Shown piece after piece: positions 59,255-64,000 of a stretch of DNA of 64,000 bases. The notes beneath the pieces are model-generated. The model was given only the letters and a program-made list of their open reading frames with translations, was not told the DNA's origin and searched no databases. Position 1 is the first letter of the stretch. Every line of letters starts with the position of its first letter. Made by a program: the position numbers and the translations under genes. The stretch comes from Adineta ricciae (taxonomy: Eukaryota; Rotifera; Eurotatoria; Adinetida; Adinetidae): assembly GCA_905250025.1 (NCBI GenBank), contig CAJNOJ010000219.1, positions 1 to 64,000 on the forward strand, given 5' to 3'.

Positions 59255-62121
59255 TTAATTTTTTCCTACGTTCATATCACTGGCCATGAGACAAGCAAAA
59301 ACTGTTAAAAGCATCTTCTGTTTTGCTTCGACAATATCGTCCGGTAAGGCATAAACACGTGCCCCTACTTTGCGTGCCATGGAAATCGCATACAATGCAT
59401 TATCCATCTTCGCCTACAAGAAACCGCTAGCAGATTCGATCAAAATCGTGCAAGAATTTACTTCAGGTGTGCCCGATGTTTTGAGAAGATTGTATTGAAT
59501 AGACCCCGGTTTGATTGCATCGATTAAATCGCAGATAAGCATCGAGTCGCTCAATGATTGATCTTGAAAATTGGTCAGAAATGTCGTTTTGTTCGCAGAT
59601 TTTAACTAATTCAATCAAAGGATAAGTTACGAGATCTCATCGTTAGAAACGGACGTCCTCTCACCTTTTCATTGGCCCAATTTATTATATCTTTGTCCGC
59701 GATGGGTGTTGAAGACTTAGCTAGTTTTTGTAATATTGACAATGTGTACGCACGCATTATTTGCCAAACAAGACCAAGTGTTAATGTTTTATTTCCTTCA
59801 AGTATATCTGCTCCGCCAATGCCAGTCATCTTGAATCGAAGTGGTTCTTTTGCGTAATCAACAGCAAAGTTGCAATTACCTAAAAAGGTTAAGGATCGTC
59901 TTTGAGATTTATTTGAAATTGATAACCTACTCAGCTTTTGAAAACGCTCTTTAATTGCATTGAATGTTTTGTAAATTTTTGACCAATCGACTGTGTTCGG
60001 ACGGATAATATCATAAAGCTAAACAAAGAACGTGAATATTAAACTTTTCGTTTATCATAAGAGCAAAAAATTTACTTGAAGAATAATCAATCCATCACAT
60101 AGATCGGAATAGAGATAATTCACATGTGGTTCGAGACCTAAACTGTTAATAAAATTTCGATAAGTTTTCTCTTCTCGAGTTTCTTCGATCACAACACCCG
60201 GTTCGGGTACTTGTTCAGTTGGTAGATCCAAAGCGGGATACGTATTAAATAGATTTGCTACAAAACTAAACGAATAAATAAATATAATTTTTCTTTCAAA
60301 GAAGATTGTGTTATTTTTTTACGCAAAGTTAAGTCTCGGATTTCCTTTAACAACATCTTCAGGTGTTATGTGTGCACGTGCTTTGATCTTGTCAGCTTCT
60401 TGTAACATGAGCTCGGCTCGGCGACGTAAATCATTTTCCTATATTGAAAAAAAATTATAAGCAAACATTGACTTATCAAAACAGAATCATCGCAAAATCA
60501 CACGAAACTCAAACAAAAACAGAACGGTATGGCTCATGCGGCACTAGCTTTATCAAAGTTTGAACAAAATTACCGATAGATTAAAATTTACTAAAGAATT
60601 TTCATAAAAAAAGAAACATTCAAAAAATCTTTCTCATCACTTACTTTCAACGGGCTGAGTCCGACAGGAGGTTTCGTGTTAGCAGGTGCGATAATGTTGA
60701 GAAGATATGTATATGCTTCTGAATCCTATAATGGAAATATATTTGACTTGGAACGAAAGTTTCTTTTCGAACAGAACTTACCTTAATATCATTACTAAAA
60801 TTCGATACTTGTTTGCCTTTATATTCTGTACGTCGAAGTTGGTAATTAACCCAACGTAGTAGCAGTTCTTCAGGAGATAATTTCAGTAAATCTTCAGCAG
60901 TTTCACCATCACGAAGAAGCAAGACAAGACCAGGAACGTGTTTTAAATTGATTTCACTGGTTAATTGTATCTAAATGTAAGGAATTCGATTGATAACAAA
61001 ATGGCAATTGTATTCGTCAACTTACCCGAATAATTTGCCAGAGAAGACCCATGACCAGATGAGGTACAGCTTTGGAAATATTCTCAGGATGAATATTAAC
61101 CACCTTACAACCAATACCGCGAGCAGAATTGATTGCTAATGAGAAAAAGAATAAGTTCGATATTTTCTTCAACATTTCATCGTCGTACCTAATTCTAAAT
61201 TTTCACTTTGTCGAAAAATATCCTGTTTATTTAAATTTAAATTGATTGCTCGTTCGTCGATTGTTTTCGGTACAGCAATATTGATTAGTTTACTAGAACA
61301 TCGGTTACATTCAATAGATATGGAACAAGAAAAACTGAACATACCAAAGTAAAATACCATCCTGGCATCTTTTGTAGAGTGCTTGTGCATCTTTTGAATC
61401 GATCGGATTAGCACGAAGATTCAAATGAGCGTCATCTGCGAGAAGTCTAGAGAAAAACGAATGTTATGAGTATAAATCTGCTCAATCATACGCACTGGTT
61501 TATCCAATTTGCTGTCCAGACACGTTCTTCGACTAGTACACTATGGTATGGACCTGATGCTTCTTGTTTTTGTTCTACAACAGACGAGGTTGAATCTAAA
61601 TCATCATCTGCATCACGACGTGTCGTAACAAATCGATCAAGACCACCGGCTGTTGGCTTAACAGATCGGCCCCAAGTGCTGCCTGGATCTTTTTTAATAC
61701 GTAATTGCAAATAAACCTAGCAAGATGAATTTTTCCTAATTGTCATCAAATTCACATAAGCAACAGTCGACTTACATCTTCGAATTCTTCTTTACTCATA
61801 TGACCATCCTTATTGCGATCATGCTTTTCCAAAATTTCATTTAGTTCAAATTTTTGAACTTTAATACCCAATTGTTGTAGCATTGTATGCACGTCCGAAA
61901 AAGCAATGTTGCCCTGAAAAAATAAACGAAAACATTGAGAACTTCTTGGCGAAACTCCAATTAACCTTTTCAAATTTCTCTTGAATTTCAGGTGATTCCC
62001 ATTGGTCAGGTTGAATCCATCGACTTTCGCGAATGTTTGCTTTCAGATCTTTGGAATTTTCATCATTTGTCTGACTCGGTCGAGTCGAATTTGGATTTCG
62101 ATAATTTGTAAACGAAGCCAT
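59255..62121 (-). CDS. PLS: Plastin/fimbrin, copy B
   Basis: Same multi-exon gene with EF-hand loop [12 protein letters not shown] and four CH domains. Coding differences from copy A are very few in the exons I could compare, consistent with strong constraint on actin-binding surfaces. Introns carry most of the changes. Confidence 0.95.
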
Positions 62122-62825
62122 GATTGAGATTCAAAAAAAAACAGTAAATATACAGTCAGAGTTTCAAGCCAATTGTCAGTATAAGCTATATATGTATAAT
62201 CTAAAGACAAAGAAATCACGTATTTACATAATTTGTGCTCTCGATGAATCATCAGCGTGCGTCTGATTTTGTTCAGAAGAAAAAGTCAGCGGAGAAGAAG
62301 TTTAGCACATGTTATTTGAAAATCAATCGAAATCAGAATGTCGATGCATTTATCAACGACGGAAGGATATTTTTATCGTTAGAAAATAATGCAAGTTTCT
62401 TTTCTCAGTCGACAAATGAAAAGAAGTAGACGAAAAAAAAACAGAACGAAGAGAAGAAAAAGAAAAGAAATGTCATTCACAATTCATGCTGTACTATTTT
62501 TGACTACACTCGAAACACCACACATCGACAACAACTTGCATTAAGTACAGTGAGAATTAAGCAAATGCTATTCTCAATTTTCTTTGATGTATGTGCTTCC
62601 TTATACATATTTCTTCTTTAAAATCTTACAGATAGATCATAAGTCGAACGCGAAAGAAGACCTCACATCTCGAGATATGATAAATACAAACAAGTACATT
62701 CATTTTCTCATCAATCAAACATCAGTGAAATGATTAGACATATGCTACGAGCTTCTTTTTTCGTTTGCTTTTAATAAGTAACTGATGAATACATGATATG
62801 TTTCTTTTTTGTCTTTTCCAATCAA
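62122..62825. other. Intergenic, copy B
   Basis: Counterpart of 25289-26010, including the polypurine tract near 62418-62472, whose plus-strand frame contains a stop here. No gene. Confidence 0.5.
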
Positions 62826-63608
62826 TCAATTTCGTTTGTTGTTTGTCGATGATCGATATGTTCCCATCAATCGATCCCAAACATTAAAAAATGATCCATA
62901 ATTCCATTTACCATGTTGATGATGAAAATCATGTCCTAAAGCGCCTGACATTATTGATGGAAACCAATATTGCGTGCTGATATAAGGAAAGTCGTAACCT
63001 GAGTGTGCATTGACTGTTTGATAAACGCGTATCACAATCCAAAGGCATAATGTAAATAGATGTTTGTCTTTTAATACAATCGGCATTAGCCAAATTGAGA
63101 TTTGATTTTGTAAACCTTCCCATGGATCACTCAGAACCGAAACAACACCAGTCGGTTGGGTATAGACATGATGCTTTTTATGTACAGCCTTATATAGCCA
63201 TGGTGTATGGAATAAATAATGTGTCCAGAAGAAGATGGCATCTTCAGCGAGAATAAAAAGTGTCAATTGATAGATTATCGTTGACCATGACGGTCGAGGT
63301 CCATGAATATCGAGATGACCGAAGTAATTCAAAAGGTAGTAAAGCACTGGCGTAAGAAATATCGTGGATATTTGATGACGAAGAGTTTCCTTGATCATTA
63401 GATTGACTAATTCGGGTTGAAAACGTAGTTTCTTCCTATGTTTTTGTATACGATATTTATCAATGGAAGGAAAATCATAGAGTTCAATGATGATTAAAAA
63501 CGCATTAAACAACCAAAAAACACATTCAAATGTTCCGATGATATATAAACTGAATAACCAAAAATCTGATTGAGCGAATGACTTTGACGCTAACTGAGTT
63601 GTATTCAT
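62826..63608 (-). CDS. Fatty acid/sterol hydroxylase-like membrane protein, copy B
   Basis: 260 aa in one exon. The three histidine boxes (WTHYLFH, HKKHH, HDFHHQHG) are unchanged. About eight conservative differences from copy A, such as SDFW, QPEL, VLYY, HGPRP and QYWFP. Confidence 0.9.
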   Translation of the reverse strand: MNTTQLASKSFAQSDFWLFSLYIIGTFECVFWLFNAFLIIIELYDFPSIDKYRIQKHRKKLRFQPELVNLMIKETLRHQISTIFLTPVLYYLLNYFGHLDIHGPRPSWSTIIYQLTLFILAEDAIFFWTHYLFHTPWLYKAVHKKHHVYTQPTGVVSVLSDPWEGLQNQISIWLMPIVLKDKHLFTLCLWIVIRVYQTVNAHSGYDFPYISTQYWFPSIMSGALGHDFHHQHGKWNYGSFFNVWDRLMGTYRSSTNNKRN

Positions 63609-63671
63609 TGACAGCGCTTTAGTTACACTACTTTCTCAATAGAATATACTATAAATTTACCTTGTATGCAC

Positions 63672-63702
<31 letters not shown>

Positions 63703-64000
63703 ATTCGATTGTGATAAGGAAGGAACGGATAAAGTAAAATTCAAAATAAAACATTGGTGGACGAAAAGCAGACGATCATGATGTTAAGAGCAATCTGTTC
63801 TTTTTTTCTCCAAATGGGAAAGGCGATATCAATCAATGAGTATAGTTTAAGGACGATTTAGTAAAGAAAAAGAAGGGAGATTTTTATTTTTACTGAAAAA
63901 AAAACGTAATGATTCATCACCGATGATATCAGCCGTCGTTTGGCCTATGTATGTCACGCTCGACAGATGTCTACTCATGTCGGATATGCATAAATGCGAA
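63609..64000. other. Right end of window, copy B
   Basis: Counterpart of 26794-27169. It includes an expanded dinucleotide run. Homology to copy A continues to the last base. Confidence 0.5.
63670..63702. repeat. (AT)n(GT)n microsatellite
   Basis: An AT run followed by GTGTGTG. Copy A has only a short ATATATAT at the matching place (near 26857), so the run expanded or contracted after the copies separated. Confidence 0.85.

Larger units (their letters stand above)
36817..64000. repeat. Copy B of the 27-kb direct duplication
   Basis: It begins ten bases after the unknown base at 36807, with the same bases that open copy A at position 1, and runs into the window end. All ten copy A genes recur in the same order and orientation with open frames. 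Because the window cuts it, the single-copy genes at 27170-36557 may also have partners beyond 64000. Confidence 0.95.

Noticed and set aside
1-64000. Inverted or palindromic arrangement of the two copies
   Set aside because: All matched genes have the same orientation; the repeat is direct.
1-64000. Retroelements, CRISPR arrays, rRNA or tRNA genes
   Set aside because: No reverse transcriptase, integrase, capsid-like frame, terminal repeats, regular short repeats or tRNA-like cloverleaf could be recognised by reading; a tRNA or profile search was not possible.

Overview
The window looks like nuclear DNA of a small animal, most probably a bdelloid rotifer (Adineta-like). Fibronectin type II modules, an NDUFAF1 homologue, plastin and the ciliary protein RIB43A point to a metazoan. 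Introns are mostly about 45-60 bp, the DNA is AT-rich, and two intron-bearing genes belong to families normally found in bacteria, fungi or plants (a PL8 chondroitin-type lyase and a phi-class glutathione S-transferase). The species assignment is inference.

Layout. The window holds two direct copies of one block: copy A at 1-27169 and copy B at 36817-64000, offset by about 36.82 kb. They are colinear over the whole 27.2 kb. Blocks compared by eye differ at roughly 2-8% of positions, and the differences are small indels and substitutions. Copy B is cut by the window end, so the repeat may be longer. The single-copy segment 27170-36806 separates them. It ends in a probable Helitron terminus and one unknown base (36807), ten bases before copy B begins.

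Each copy carries, in order: RIB43A (+), a phi-like GST (+), a Pro/Ser-rich orphan (-), a small single-pass membrane protein (+), a giant Ser/Thr/Asn-rich secreted protein with three FN2 modules (+), a basic Tyr-rich orphan (+), NDUFAF1 (-), a PL8 lyase (-), plastin/fimbrin (-) and a membrane fatty acid/sterol hydroxylase (-). Both copies of every gene read as intact. The single-copy segment holds, all on the minus strand, a secreted DUF4139-like protein, a class V aminotransferase fused to a long Gln/His/Pro-rich region, and a CCDC34-like coiled-coil protein.

How they fit together. Most genes are unrelated housekeeping or ciliary/cytoskeletal genes. The PL8 lyase and NDUFAF1 are only 125 bp apart on the same strand. 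The gap has poly(A) signals and a splice acceptor three bases before the NDUFAF1 start, which suggests an operon-like, trans-spliced pair. Exon structures were inferred by hand from GT-AG sites, reading-frame continuity and agreement between the two copies.
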